In this document: positions 8,690 through 17,006 of the stretch, piece by piece
How the letters are laid out: each line of letters opens with the position of its first letter
Position numbering within the stretch: the stretch's first letter is position 1
Origin: Clostridia bacterium
GTDB taxonomy: Bacteria; Bacillota; Clostridia; Acetivibrionales; DSM-2933
Direction of reading: 5' to 3'
Length of the DNA stretch: 64,000 bases
Assembly (NCBI GenBank): GCA_026416815.1
Contig: JAOAEJ010000067.1
Location: 96,886-160,885, forward strand
Made by a program: the position numbers and the translations under genes
The notes under the pieces: generated by a model
Told to the model about the DNA's origin: nothing
What the model saw: only the letters and a program-made list of their open reading frames with translations
Database searches by the model: none

Positions 8690-10396
8690 TTAGGATTTAT
8701 CTATAAGTGCATTATTTTCTATAAGATCTCTAAAATGGCTTACCCTGTTCCTACCGTGTTCCTTTGAATAATAGAGTGCCTTATCGGCTTTTTCAATTAA
8801 TATCTCCGGGTGGAGCAGCAATCCTGGGGATGGAAAAGTTACTACCCCGATACTGATAGTAACTTTTCCGACATTGCATTCTTTATACTGAAACTCATGG
8901 GATTCAATGGACAGGCGAAGCTTTTCGGCAAGCTTAATTGCCTGGTTTTCAGAATGCTCTTTAAGCAGTACCGAGAACTCTTCTCCGCCATACCTTGCCA
9001 CAAGGCTTCCTTCACCACAGTTTGCTCTAAGCGTCTTTGCTACTTCCTTCAGCACGAAATCTCCTGTGAGGTGACCATAGGTATCATTAAAACTTTTAAA
9101 ATGGTCTATATCCAGCATCAATAGGGAGTAGGTATTGCCGGTACAATTTTTATCACATATATCCGTAAGTGAATTTATAAGGTAGCTCTGATTATAGAGG
9201 GTGGTAAGCCCGTCAGTACTGGCTTTGGCATATATAGAGGTATATTCCCTAAGCAGCTGTATACATATGGTAGATAGAAATAGTATAAAGGCATATCCGT
9301 TTAAGAAAAAGCCTATGTGAGGGATGGTCCCAATTATTTCGTAGTATATATCGTGGCTAATGCAAAGAATAAGCACCACGGTTCCTGCTGCCAACTGCAT
9401 AAGTGCACGCCTATTGGTGAAGAAAGAAATTACACATAAAGCTACATAATACACCATGATGGCTTCGACTAGTATAAGGTACTTGCTGCGAAAAATAAAG
9501 TATGAAACAAGATCTTTTGATAAAAAAGCACCTGATATTGAAATCAATGCAAACACATAGAAAATCCATTTTTCATACCTTCGTATATTCATTTCAAAAA
9601 AGTATTTTAAAAAAGGCATAAAAGCTAAAACACCTAAATGAAAAGAGGTAAATACGACTTTCTGAAAAAGCGTATAAGAAATAGGAAGATAATATATGAA
9701 ATAGTTAGTATAATAAATTGATGTAAACAAGCATACAAAAGCAAAATAAAGGTGTTTTTTTGTAATACGGCTTTTATAATAAAACATAAAAAAGTACAGA
9801 GCAATTACTGCATGAGCAACGCTAAGAGAACAGTAGGAATTTATTATAATAATATTGGATAACTGTACCTTTTTATATATAGAAGAGACGTCTCCTATAT
9901 AAATCTTTTCGGTGGAACCGTATTCATAGCTGCTCAGAGATTTGATAGCTACCACATTATTATCATCTAAATGAAGCAGCGCAGAAGGAATAGGGTAAGC
10001 ATGCTTTCTATTCCAATCGTTGAAATAGTGGGTGGAATCACTTGCATTTCTTCCAATAAAATGCCCATTTATATAGACTTCGTGATTGGTTAGGCTGCCT
10101 ATATAAATCATTAAATTTTCATTTGGCATTACTGAGGGAAGAAAAAATTGTTTACGAAACCACACTACTTTATTTTGCTTTTCAGGCTGGTATTCAATTC
10201 TCTTCAAAGTAAAAGGCGTATAGTCCCAATTCTTGTCATTAAAGTATTTTTCAGAGTAGCTAGGGTCATCTCCGAAGTGGTATTTCCAGAGACCGTCTAA
10301 ATCAATTCTTGGTTCGTTATTAGCATAGGTTGGTTGAAAAAACAATAAAAATGGAAGTATGATCAGAAGGATAAAAAAAAGCAACCTTTTTTTCAT
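8690..10396 (-). CDS. Membrane diguanylate cyclase: jelly-roll sensor, multi-TM, GGDEF (paralogue 2 of 3)
   Basis: The 568-residue protein has the same architecture as its neighbours: signal peptide (1-25), galactose-binding-like domain (LDGLWKYHF, VWFRKQFFLP, VYINGHFIG), about seven TM helices and GGDEF. The catalytic motif RYGGEEFSVLL and DIDHFKSFNDTYGH are intact. The RxxD inhibitory site is absent (GEGS). Its sensor domain resembles paralogue 3 more than paralogue 1 (shared NHEVYINGHFIG/NGYFIG and EYGS.KIYIGD patterns), suggesting successive tandem duplications. SD AAGGAGA precedes the ATG at 10394-10396. A TTGATT/TATAAT promoter lies about 110-135 bp upstream. The retained active site argues that all three copies are used, perhaps for different ligands. 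Confidence 0.92.
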   Translation of the reverse strand: MKKRLLFFILLIILPFLLFFQPTYANNEPRIDLDGLWKYHFGDDPSYSEKYFNDKNWDYTPFTLKRIEYQPEKQNKVVWFRKQFFLPSVMPNENLMIYIGSLTNHEVYINGHFIGRNASDSTHYFNDWNRKHAYPIPSALLHLDDNNVVAIKSLSSYEYGSTEKIYIGDVSSIYKKVQLSNIIIINSYCSLSVAHAVIALYFFMFYYKSRITKKHLYFAFVCLFTSIYYTNYFIYYLPISYTLFQKVVFTSFHLGVLAFMPFLKYFFEMNIRRYEKWIFYVFALISISGAFLSKDLVSYFIFRSKYLILVEAIMVYYVALCVISFFTNRRALMQLAAGTVVLILCISHDIYYEIIGTIPHIGFFLNGYAFILFLSTICIQLLREYTSIYAKASTDGLTTLYNQSYLINSLTDICDKNCTGNTYSLLMLDIDHFKSFNDTYGHLTGDFVLKEVAKTLRANCGEGSLVARYGGEEFSVLLKEHSENQAIKLAEKLRLSIESHEFQYKECNVGKVTISIGVVTFPSPGLLLHPEILIEKADKALYYSKEHGRNRVSHFRDLIENNALIDKS

Positions 10397-10503
10397 TGCC
10401 CGGAAGTCTCCTTAGCCTTAGGAATGTAAAGCTCTAGTTTATAATTTGAAGTTATTTATGGAATTTTTTAAAAAATTCTACAAATTTCTAGCGTATACAT
10501 ACT

Positions 10504-10532
10504 ATTATATTCTATTTGTTCAGAAAAATCAA
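10504..10532 (-). promoter_or_regulatory. Sigma-A-like promoter of diguanylate cyclase paralogue 2
   Basis: On the minus strand: TTGATT, 17-nt spacer, TATAAT. Confidence 0.6.
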
Positions 10533-10594
10533 TATTATAGAACTGTGCGATCTGCCCAGTTCACTCTGCGAAGGTTGTTGAAACGATTTTTAGC

Positions 10595-10655
10595 CCAGTG
10601 TAAGTCAATTTATTTCTAGACATGTAGGTACAAAATCAAAAAAGTGCATTTTAAA
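10595..10655 (+). repeat. Degenerate interspersed repeat, copy A
   Basis: The most divergent of four related stretches (others at 12495, 14837 and 16948). Shared blocks are CAGTG, TTTCTAG, AGGTACAA-AATCAA and AGTGCATTTT. It lies a few bases beyond the stop of the minus-strand cyclase paralogue 3. Confidence 0.45.
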
Positions 10656-10661
10656 TTTTGG

Positions 10662-12359
10662 TTATCCTTTGCTATCTATAGCACAATGGATTAGACTATT
10701 ATAATGGGTAACCATGTTTCTGCCATGACCCTTAGAATAGTACAGAGCCTCATCTGCCTTTTCAATAAGTATTTCAGGATGAGGAGGAGTATCAAAAGTA
10801 AAGGTTACTATCCCTATACTTACTGTCACTTTACCAATGCTGGCGTCTTTATAATGATACTGCTGTTTTTCAATAGCAGAACGCAGTTTTTCAGCAAGCT
10901 CTACAGCTTTCATCTCAGAATATCCGGTCAATAGCACTGTAAACTCTTCACCTCCATATCTGGCAACGAGGCACTTGGTCTTGCAGATTGACTTTAGTGT
11001 TTTTGCTACTGATTTTAATACATAGTCACCTGCCAGATGTCCGTAAAGGTCATTGAATTTCTTGAACAAGTCTATATCGACAATGAGGAGTGAAGAAGTC
11101 CCTGTACTGTTTTTAAGGCGGCAAACCTCTACAAGGGAGTTTAAAAAGTAGCTGTAATTAAATAAGCCCGTAAGGCCGTCTGTACTCGCCCGGGTATACA
11201 TTTGACCGTATTCACTCATCAGCTCCATACAAATGCATACAAGAAATATTATAAGAGCATAGCCGTTTAAATGTATGCCTAGAGGTGACAGTTTGCCGAT
11301 AAATTCATAGTATATATCATGAGAAATAAAAATTGCAAGAAAAGTAGAGCCCAGTGCTATTTGGAAGAAGGCTCGCCTGTTGGTAAAAAATGCTCTTATA
11401 CATAAAACCACATAGTATGCTACTTGCAGTGATAAAAGAAGTATATACTTGTTGCGGAAAATGAAGTATTCTATAAGATTATCGGTAAATACAGCTCCAG
11501 ATATTGAAATAAAAGCAAAGAGTATAAACAGCCATTTTTCCAATTTTAATATCTTCATATCAAAAAAGTATTTAAAAAAGGGCATAAAACATAAACAGCC
11601 TATATGCAGACTTATGAAGATAATCTTCTGGAATATAGTATATGGAATAGGCAGGTCATATACATAATAGTTAGTATAGTAGATTGAATAAAACAGGCAT
11701 AAAATAGCAAAAAAGAGGTGCTTTTTTGCCATACGGGTTTTTATATAAAACATTATGAAATATGCAGCAATTAAAAATAGGATAACACTTAGAGATAAAT
11801 ACGAATTGACTATAAATATACTGTGAAACTGGACTTTTTCTTGTATAGACGAGTAGTCGCCTATATAAATTTGATCAGAGGAGCCATATTCGTAGGTACT
11901 ATAGGTTTTGATAGCGAGTACATTATCTCCTTCATAGTTTAGCAAAACATCAGAAATGTTATACCCATGCTTTCTGTTCCAGTCACTGAAGGAATGTCCT
12001 TCGGTAGCTATACTTTTGCCAATAAAATAGCCGTTTATATAAACTTCATGATTGATAAGGCTGCCGATATATACCATGAGCCTTTCGTTTTTCATATTTG
12101 ATGGTATAGTGAAATGCTTACGCAGCCACACCGCGCGGTTTTGCTTTTCAGGCTCGGTTTCAACCCTTTTATGGCCATAAGAATCCATCTTCCAATTGGA
12201 ATCATCCAAATATTTGGATGAAAAGGAGTCATTATCCACGAAGGTATATTTCCACATCCCATCAAGAATAATCTTGCTGCTTTCTGCATAAGCAGATTGA
12301 ATAAGTAAAAATAGAGAGAGAAGCAATAATATAGAAAGTATAATCAAAAGCTTTTTCAT
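10662..12359 (-). CDS. Membrane diguanylate cyclase: jelly-roll sensor, multi-TM, GGDEF (paralogue 3 of 3)
   Basis: The 565-residue protein has a signal peptide (1-25), a galactose-binding-like extracytoplasmic domain (LDGMWKYTF, VWLRKHFTIP, VYINGYFIG), about seven TM helices and a GGDEF domain with RYGGEEFTVLL and DIDLFKKFNDLYGH intact. The inhibitory RxxD site is replaced (KTKC). It is first in the direction of transcription of the tandem array, but each copy has its own promoter, so this is not a simple operon. SD GGAGAA precedes the ATG at 12357-12359. Divergence between copies is spread over the whole length, so the duplication is not recent. Confidence 0.92.
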   Translation of the reverse strand: MKKLLIILSILLLLSLFLLIQSAYAESSKIILDGMWKYTFVDNDSFSSKYLDDSNWKMDSYGHKRVETEPEKQNRAVWLRKHFTIPSNMKNERLMVYIGSLINHEVYINGYFIGKSIATEGHSFSDWNRKHGYNISDVLLNYEGDNVLAIKTYSTYEYGSSDQIYIGDYSSIQEKVQFHSIFIVNSYLSLSVILFLIAAYFIMFYIKTRMAKKHLFFAILCLFYSIYYTNYYVYDLPIPYTIFQKIIFISLHIGCLCFMPFFKYFFDMKILKLEKWLFILFAFISISGAVFTDNLIEYFIFRNKYILLLSLQVAYYVVLCIRAFFTNRRAFFQIALGSTFLAIFISHDIYYEFIGKLSPLGIHLNGYALIIFLVCICMELMSEYGQMYTRASTDGLTGLFNYSYFLNSLVEVCRLKNSTGTSSLLIVDIDLFKKFNDLYGHLAGDYVLKSVAKTLKSICKTKCLVARYGGEEFTVLLTGYSEMKAVELAEKLRSAIEKQQYHYKDASIGKVTVSIGIVTFTFDTPPHPEILIEKADEALYYSKGHGRNMVTHYNSLIHCAIDSKG

Positions 12360-12437
12360 TGGTATAGTTCTCCTTATATGAGAGAAATGTTAACCGTAGT
12401 TAATAAAGTTTTGAAAAAATTAAAACTGTACACTATA

Positions 12438-12465
12438 ATTATAGTTAAATTAAGAGAAAAAGCAA
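12438..12465 (-). promoter_or_regulatory. Sigma-A-like promoter of diguanylate cyclase paralogue 3
   Basis: On the minus strand: TTGCTT, 16-nt spacer, TATAAT, about 80 bp before the start codon. Confidence 0.6.
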
Positions 12466-12494
12466 TATACAGACAATGAGTATGTGCTTAGATA

Positions 12495-12563
12495 TAGTGC
12501 CTTGTACCAGAGTTTGTTTCTAGCAGCAAGGCACAACAATCAAGGAAGTGCATTTATAACATT
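12495..12563 (+). repeat. Degenerate interspersed repeat, copy B
   Basis: The best-formed copy of the family. It begins with GTGCCTTG (12497-12504), which pairs exactly with CAAGGCAC (12527-12534), then continues AACAATCAAGGAAGTGCATT. It lies about 60 bp beyond the stop of the minus-strand Na/Pi transporter. The hairpin could act in 3'-end formation of that transcript. Confidence 0.55.
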
Positions 12564-12625
12564 AGAATGACATGAAAATTTCCAATGTTACAAAGAACTG
12601 GATAAGCGGATTTTACTTTGCGTAG

Positions 12626-13585
12626 TTACTTTCTTTTTTCAGGAATGATAAATTCCATAAATCTGACATAATACTTTGTTAAGGGCAGAAAAACTGCTGC
12701 GCTAAGTATATTAAATATTGTGTGAGCGTTGGCAACAAGCCTTATTTCATCCTGCCCAAGCAGCGAAGTTGCATACCGTACAATAAAGATAAATGGGCTA
12801 AAGAATATCAACACAGCTATTACGCCTATTATGTTGTAAACAGTATGAGCCCATGCAGTCCGACGTGCAGAAATGCTGGTACCTAAACTGGCAAGCTGAG
12901 CAGTTATACACGTACCTATATTATCTCCAAGGGTTAACCCCATGGCTGCTTCAAAACTTATAAGATTGGACCCGAATAATACGATAGTCAGCCCCACGGT
13001 AGCACCGCTGCTGTGTACAAGCATTGTTGCAAGCATTCCTATAAATAAGCCTATATAGGGGTTGGTACCATACTCTTTGAAAAGCTCATATGCAATTCTA
13101 CTTTCTTTTATATACGGTACACTCCAGTTTAATATACTTATGCCAAGGAACATAAACCCGAATCCTATTATTGCGACACCGATATTTTTAATAGATTGCT
13201 TGGTTGAAAGTTTACTTATAACCAAGCCTATTAAAAGGATAGGTAAAGCAAAGTCTGTTATTTTAAACGACATTAGCTGAGCAGTTATTGTTGTACCTAT
13301 ATTTGCACCATAAATAATGCCTACAGCTTGAGAAAGCTTCATCAAACCGGAATTAACGAAGCCTACAGTGATTACTGTGACTGCTGTGCTGCTTTGAACC
13401 AATGCTGTAATGAGAGTACCCACAGTGAAAGCAGACAATACATTATCGGTAAACCGGGTAAGGATACTTTTCATTACCCTTGTATTGGCTTTTTCAAGCC
13501 CTCCGCTCATTAAGTTTACACCAAACATTAAACACGCTGTTCCCGCTACAAAATTAAATATGATAATGAATACCGGACTTATCAT
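12626..13585 (-). CDS. Na/Pi-cotransporter family protein, short form
   Basis: The 319-residue membrane protein has the inverted repeats of the Na+/phosphate cotransporter family (NptA / PF02690). Repeat 1 has GTLITALVQSSTAVT and GANIGTTITAQL. Repeat 2 has ATMLVHSSGATVG and GDNIGTCITAQL. About eight TM helices are expected. Many bacterial members carry an extra PhoU-like C-terminal domain (total about 540 residues). That domain is absent here: the protein ends after the last membrane block with a short charged tail. The SD is AAGGAGT, 9 nt before ATG. No phosphate-regulon genes are adjacent, so the ion transported is inferred from the family only. Confidence 0.88.
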   Translation of the reverse strand: MISPVFIIIFNFVAGTACLMFGVNLMSGGLEKANTRVMKSILTRFTDNVLSAFTVGTLITALVQSSTAVTVITVGFVNSGLMKLSQAVGIIYGANIGTTITAQLMSFKITDFALPILLIGLVISKLSTKQSIKNIGVAIIGFGFMFLGISILNWSVPYIKESRIAYELFKEYGTNPYIGLFIGMLATMLVHSSGATVGLTIVLFGSNLISFEAAMGLTLGDNIGTCITAQLASLGTSISARRTAWAHTVYNIIGVIAVLIFFSPFIFIVRYATSLLGQDEIRLVANAHTIFNILSAAVFLPLTKYYVRFMEFIIPEKRK

Positions 13586-13733
13586 TTAGATAGACTCCTT
13601 GTTTGAGTTAACTTCACTATAACAACATAAGTAGATTATTGGAAAAATAGAACTATATTTTATACACATGTACTTTACTCAAGAATGTAAAATCTTTATT
13701 GCTACCTTATAAATACGTTTTTTGAAGTACTCA

Positions 13734-13762
13734 GAATAAACAAAATGTTGATTTCATACCTT
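13734..13762 (+). promoter_or_regulatory. Candidate sigma-E sporulation promoter for ytrHI
   Basis: GAATAAA, a 14-nt spacer, then CATACCTT resembles the mother-cell sigma-E consensus (ATA-containing -35, 14-15 nt, CATACANT). It lies about 40 bp upstream of ytrH, whose B. subtilis homologue belongs to the sigma-E regulon. Confidence 0.5.
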
Positions 13763-13799
13763 TATAAAAGAAAAGATTAATAGTTTTGCGGTGGTGCTA

Positions 13800-14138
13800 T
13801 TGACAGCTTTCTCTAATAACATTATTTATAATCTTTTGATTGCTTTTGGGGTAATAGTAGGGGCAAGTATTTTTGCAGGAATAGGAGCCCTGGTAAATGA
13901 CCAGCCCCCATTAAAAACCATGATTAATATAGCCGGGTCAATTAAAATATGGGCCATGGCAGTTGCTTTGGGAGGCACCTTTACATCCTATGAAATAATT
14001 GAGAAAGGGCTTTTTAAAGGAGAGGTAAAAACCATACTTAAACAGATGAGCTATGTGATAACAGCTTTGATAGGGGCAAATCTGGGATACGGATTCATCA
14101 AGCTCATACAGCGGTGTGGGGAGGAATGGACAAAATGA
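13800..14138 (+). CDS. ytrH: Sporulation membrane protein YtrH
   Basis: The roughly 112-residue protein matches the YtrH family, mother-cell membrane proteins needed for efficient sporulation in B. subtilis. Recognisable segments are a first TM helix (LLIAFGVIVGASIFAGIGAL), the conserved QPPLK turn, KIWAMAVALGGTF and a last TM helix with ALIGANLGYG. An upstream GTG at 13791 is possible. I prefer TTG 13800 because GGTGG lies 5 nt before it. The stop overlaps the start of the next gene as ATGA (14135-14138), which implies translational coupling with ytrI. The gene order ytrH-ytrI matches B. subtilis. Confidence 0.85.
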   Translation: MTAFSNNIIYNLLIAFGVIVGASIFAGIGALVNDQPPLKTMINIAGSIKIWAMAVALGGTFTSYEIIEKGLFKGEVKTILKQMSYVITALIGANLGYGFIKLIQRCGEEWTK

Positions 14139-14593
14139 AGAGCCTGCGTCCCAAGATGGCAATATTTTTTATCACGGGGCTTACTTGTGGAATCCTTGTA
14201 GGAACAGCGGGATTGAGTGCACTGATTAGCTATAGGATTGATACTTATCACCAAAAAATCAGGCAACTGGAGACTGTTATAGAGGAAAAAAGTACTAAGC
14301 TGCAAAAGCTTGAAGAATCAATAAATAAGAGAAAGTTTATACTTAAGGATATAGAGATATCCTTACTTTATGAAGGCTATGAACTGGATAAAATAGAGAT
14401 AGAAAAAAGCATAAAAGAAAAATATATGCACCTTCTTGGGAAAGAGGTAAAGTCAATCGATGTTGATATGGCTGTAGAGGTTATTGACAAAAGAATTCTA
14501 AAAATACAGGATAGGGAATACAGGCTGAGAATGAACAGATTAATGCTGTCAGATATATTGAAAATATGGGTGAAGGTAGAGCCGGCAGGATAA
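14135..14593 (+). CDS. ytrI: YtrI-like sporulation membrane protein
   Basis: The roughly 152-residue protein has one N-terminal TM helix (AIFFITGLTCGILVGTAGLS), a long charged coiled-coil-like helix (about 30-70) and a C-terminal domain that reads like the YtrI family (LLGKEVKSIDVDMAVEVIDK). B. subtilis ytrI is co-transcribed with ytrH under sigma-E. Two ATGs are in frame (14126 and 14135). ATG 14135 is chosen because it overlaps the ytrH stop and sits 10 nt after the SD GGGGAGG, while 14126 is only 1 nt from that SD. Assignment rests on gene order and topology as well as sequence. Confidence 0.75.
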   Translation: MKSLRPKMAIFFITGLTCGILVGTAGLSALISYRIDTYHQKIRQLETVIEEKSTKLQKLEESINKRKFILKDIEISLLYEGYELDKIEIEKSIKEKYMHLLGKEVKSIDVDMAVEVIDKRILKIQDREYRLRMNRLMLSDILKIWVKVEPAG

Positions 14594-14765
14594 AAGAGTG
14601 CAGTAACTAATTCTAAACTGACTATGTTAAGAGTGTTTATGATTAAAGACTGAAATTATATTAAGCAGATATTGACTTGGTATAATGTAGATTTGAAAAT
14701 AAATTATTACTTTTCCCGGGAAATTAATTCATAATGTGACAATTTAATTTATTTCAAAATAAAAG

Positions 14766-14792
14766 GATATCACAATTTGTGATATCTCTTTA
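14766..14792 (+). terminator. Possible terminator after ytrI
   Basis: GATATCACAA (14766-14775) pairs with TTGTGATATC (14777-14786) as a 21-nt near-perfect palindrome followed by a short T-rich run. The remainder of 14594-14938 holds only this hairpin and repeat copy C; I see no gene there. Confidence 0.45.
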
Positions 14793-14836
14793 GATAAAGC
14801 GGCTACATTAAGCTAAATTCAATGACAGGTTAACGC

Positions 14837-14905
14837 TAATGCCCTATAATAGAATTCTTTTCTAGTCTTGAGGTACAATAATCAAGTAAATGAATTTTTA
14901 ACATT
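14837..14905 (+). repeat. Degenerate interspersed repeat, copy C
   Basis: It aligns end to end with copy B: TAATGCCCTATAATAGAATT, then TTTTCTAG, GAGGTACAATAATCAAG and a TTTTTAACATT end. It lies about 35 bp beyond the stop of the minus-strand DUF4397 gene. Confidence 0.55.
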
Positions 14906-14938
14906 TTGCTGATTATAAATTTATAATGTTAAAAAGCA

Positions 14939-15601
14939 CTAGCTAAATTTGATATAAGAATTACCATCCAGTGGAATGAGTACCTGCAAAGGAGGTACTG
15001 CACCTGCTAGACCAACTGCATATATTGTGTAGAATCTATTTGGCTTAAGTCTTATATTGGGTACATAAAGTATTCTCTGGCCGGTTCCTGTAATACTGAG
15101 GTTGAAGGTATAATTTCCTGCATTGACAGGAATGTATTCCGGGATTTCTCTATAGGCCATATCCCTAAACAGTACCGAGCCGTCGGATGTAGTGACGTCA
15201 ACTGGCGGAGCATTGGGGGACAGGTGCACAAATCTTAAATATACTACCCCCTTAGGCAGTGGAGCAGGTGTATCAGGTATTTGAAGCAAGCTAACTCCTG
15301 AAACCCTTCCGGTAGCAGCATAGGTAAGGATCGATTGCACCGGTATGCTCAGAGTTGTTCTCAGGACAGGATTTATGGTTTGCCCGGCAGGAAATACATC
15401 TATAGGGTAATTTCCAGGCCTCAGAGGAATATATGGAGTAAAATTCCTGTAAGATATATTTCTGGCAATCAAGTTACCACCGGCATACACATCTACAGGT
15501 GGAGCATCAGGTACAGCATGAAAAAGCCTTACATAAGAAAATGGGGAAGCCTTTTGCCGTTCAAAAGAATTAATCGGCAGCAATAATGGACTATAAAACA
15601 C
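14939..15601 (-). CDS. DUF4397 domain-containing protein (two tandem units)
   Basis: The roughly 220-residue protein is made of two units of the DUF4397 type. The repeated pattern is SYVRLFHAVPDAPPVDVYAG in unit 1 and LRFVHLSPNAPPVDV in unit 2, each followed by a Y.PLRPGNY / IPVNAGNY strand. Such units are beta-sandwich modules of extracytoplasmic proteins. No clear signal peptide is visible, only a short hydrophobic start (FYSPLLLPI). Start choice: the frame can open at GTG 15610, but GTG 15601 is better spaced from AAGGTG (15612-15617). That SD lies inside a perfect 22-bp hairpin, so translation may be controlled. The function of DUF4397 is unknown. Confidence 0.8.
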   Translation of the reverse strand: MFYSPLLLPINSFERQKASPFSYVRLFHAVPDAPPVDVYAGGNLIARNISYRNFTPYIPLRPGNYPIDVFPAGQTINPVLRTTLSIPVQSILTYAATGRVSGVSLLQIPDTPAPLPKGVVYLRFVHLSPNAPPVDVTTSDGSVLFRDMAYREIPEYIPVNAGNYTFNLSITGTGQRILYVPNIRLKPNRFYTIYAVGLAGAVPPLQVLIPLDGNSYIKFS

Positions 15602-15608
15602 ATATACC

Positions 15609-15660
15609 ACACCTTATAATTTATTTCATACTCTATTATATGAAATAAATTATAAGGTGT
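15609..15660 (-). promoter_or_regulatory. Perfect 22-bp hairpin covering the SD of the DUF4397 gene
   Basis: The arms 15609-15630 and 15639-15660 are exact reverse complements with an 8-nt loop. On the mRNA, the 3' arm ends in AAGGTGT, the SD of the DUF4397 gene. The hairpin therefore either sequesters the SD or is a terminator-like stem at the gene's front. No T-run follows it in the direction of the gene. Confidence 0.6.
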
Positions 15661-15756
15661 TTACATAAATTCTAATTGATGATTTTATAGGAGCGCAATA
15701 CTAAACAAATCTCTGGAGAATGAAGATGGAGTTATCTATAATACATAGAGTGTGAT

Positions 15757-15792
15757 AAAATAAGGGCTGAGTATTGAAACTCAACCCTTGTT
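15757..15792 (-). terminator. Terminator of the esterase gene
   Basis: AAGGGCTGAGT (15762-15772) pairs with ACTCAACCCTT (15779-15789), with one G-T pair and a 6-nt loop. On the minus strand it is followed by ATTTTAT. It lies 16 bp beyond the esterase stop. Confidence 0.75.
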
Positions 15793-15807
15793 TATAGCAT
15801 TATAACA

Positions 15808-16878
15808 CTATTTTTTTGAATATTGGAGAAACCACTCGATAAGGCTTGTATCATTATGGGAATAATCCCAAGCATTGTGGCCAACGCCTGGAAATTCCTT
15901 ATAAAGGATATTGCCTCCCTTTGCCTTCAATTGACTGACTATTTCTCTCGACGATCGAACCGGTACTATATCATCGGTATCCCCGTGAAAAACATATAAA
16001 GGAGTGTTTTTAAGCCTATCAAGATTTATATCACTAGATAGATAGCCGCAGGATAAGGCCATAGCTGCAAACAACTCATTATGTCTGCTTCCTATATAGA
16101 GAGTAGCATTTCCTCCCATAGATACACCTGTGAGATACACTCTCTTATCGTCAATGTTATAAGCTTTTTTTGCCAGGTTTATTACCTGTAGGACATCCTG
16201 CTCTCCTGCATTACGGTAAAGGGTAGCGCCGGGGATTTTATGCTTTCCATTAGGAGCTATCATTATAACTTCCTTACTTTCACATGCAGCGAGAAATGAA
16301 TTATGCCCTGGAGAAAACATAGGCAAATAAATGCTTTCACCATACCCGTGGAGAAATACTATCAGCGGATATGCTTTTTCAGGATTATAGTTTGATGGCA
16401 GGTAAACTAAGTATGAGTCAAGCGCCTTATCCGAATCGGATATGTATGCCCTTTCAAAAAGTCCGGTTATCCCCTCATAAGCATCTTTACCACTTAATGA
16501 ATTATCTACAATTTTATTAATAGTTTCAGAGTAAATCATGTTGGAAAATGAAAGGAAATTATACACCGGTGGAACTTTATCGTCTTTGTAGGGAGAAAAA
16601 GCATTTCCCTTTAATATTTCCCACAGGTAGTACTCATACCTTTTCAAAAAAAGCATACCATCGGAATTGTCTTTTATGCCCTTACTTTGCAAATGTTTTA
16701 TAGAGTCTTCGATAATGCTTTGTCTGTTTGCCAAATCAGTTCCTCCTTTAATAGTACTTGCGTAGGTTTTACTGCTGTCTTCAATAGATGTTTTTAACGT
16801 CAAATAGCTCCCGGTAGAAATACCTGTAGTTAATGTAAGAGCTATAATAGCCGGAATAATAAAATATTTACTCAGCAA
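15808..16878 (-). CDS. Secreted or membrane-tethered alpha/beta-hydrolase (esterase/polyhydroxybutyrate-depolymerase-like)
   Basis: The roughly 356-residue protein has an N-terminal hydrophobic segment (YFIIPAIIALTLTTGIS) as signal or anchor, then a region of unknown fold (about 30-150) and an alpha/beta-hydrolase domain. That domain has the oxyanion motif VFLHGYGES, nucleophile elbow GVSMGG, acid in HGDTDDIVP and histidine in GVGHNAWD, so the triad is complete. It resembles the esterase / PHB-depolymerase group, and the substrate is not readable. The frame extends upstream to 16935. I prefer TTG 16878 because GGGAGGG lies 8 nt before it and the signal peptide then begins properly. It sits between DUF4397 and LTA-synthase-like genes on the same strand. 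Confidence 0.83.
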   Translation of the reverse strand: MLSKYFIIPAIIALTLTTGISTGSYLTLKTSIEDSSKTYASTIKGGTDLANRQSIIEDSIKHLQSKGIKDNSDGMLFLKRYEYYLWEILKGNAFSPYKDDKVPPVYNFLSFSNMIYSETINKIVDNSLSGKDAYEGITGLFERAYISDSDKALDSYLVYLPSNYNPEKAYPLIVFLHGYGESIYLPMFSPGHNSFLAACESKEVIMIAPNGKHKIPGATLYRNAGEQDVLQVINLAKKAYNIDDKRVYLTGVSMGGNATLYIGSRHNELFAAMALSCGYLSSDINLDRLKNTPLYVFHGDTDDIVPVRSSREIVSQLKAKGGNILYKEFPGVGHNAWDYSHNDTSLIEWFLQYSKK

Positions 16879-16947
16879 GCGGATCGCCCTCCCTTTGGTA
16901 ATTTTATTATATAACTGTAAGATTATACAAAGCAATAATTTTTACAC

Positions 16948-17000
16948 TAGTGCTTTGTAACAGAATTCGTTTCTAGCAACAAGGTAATAACTTAAATTAA
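16948..17000 (+). repeat. Degenerate interspersed repeat, copy D
   Basis: It matches copies B and C in TAGTGCTTTGTAACAGAATT, GTTTCTAG and CAACAAGGTA, then diverges. It lies immediately beyond the stop of the minus-strand LTA-synthase-like gene. Confidence 0.5.
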
Positions 17001-17006
17001 AATACC

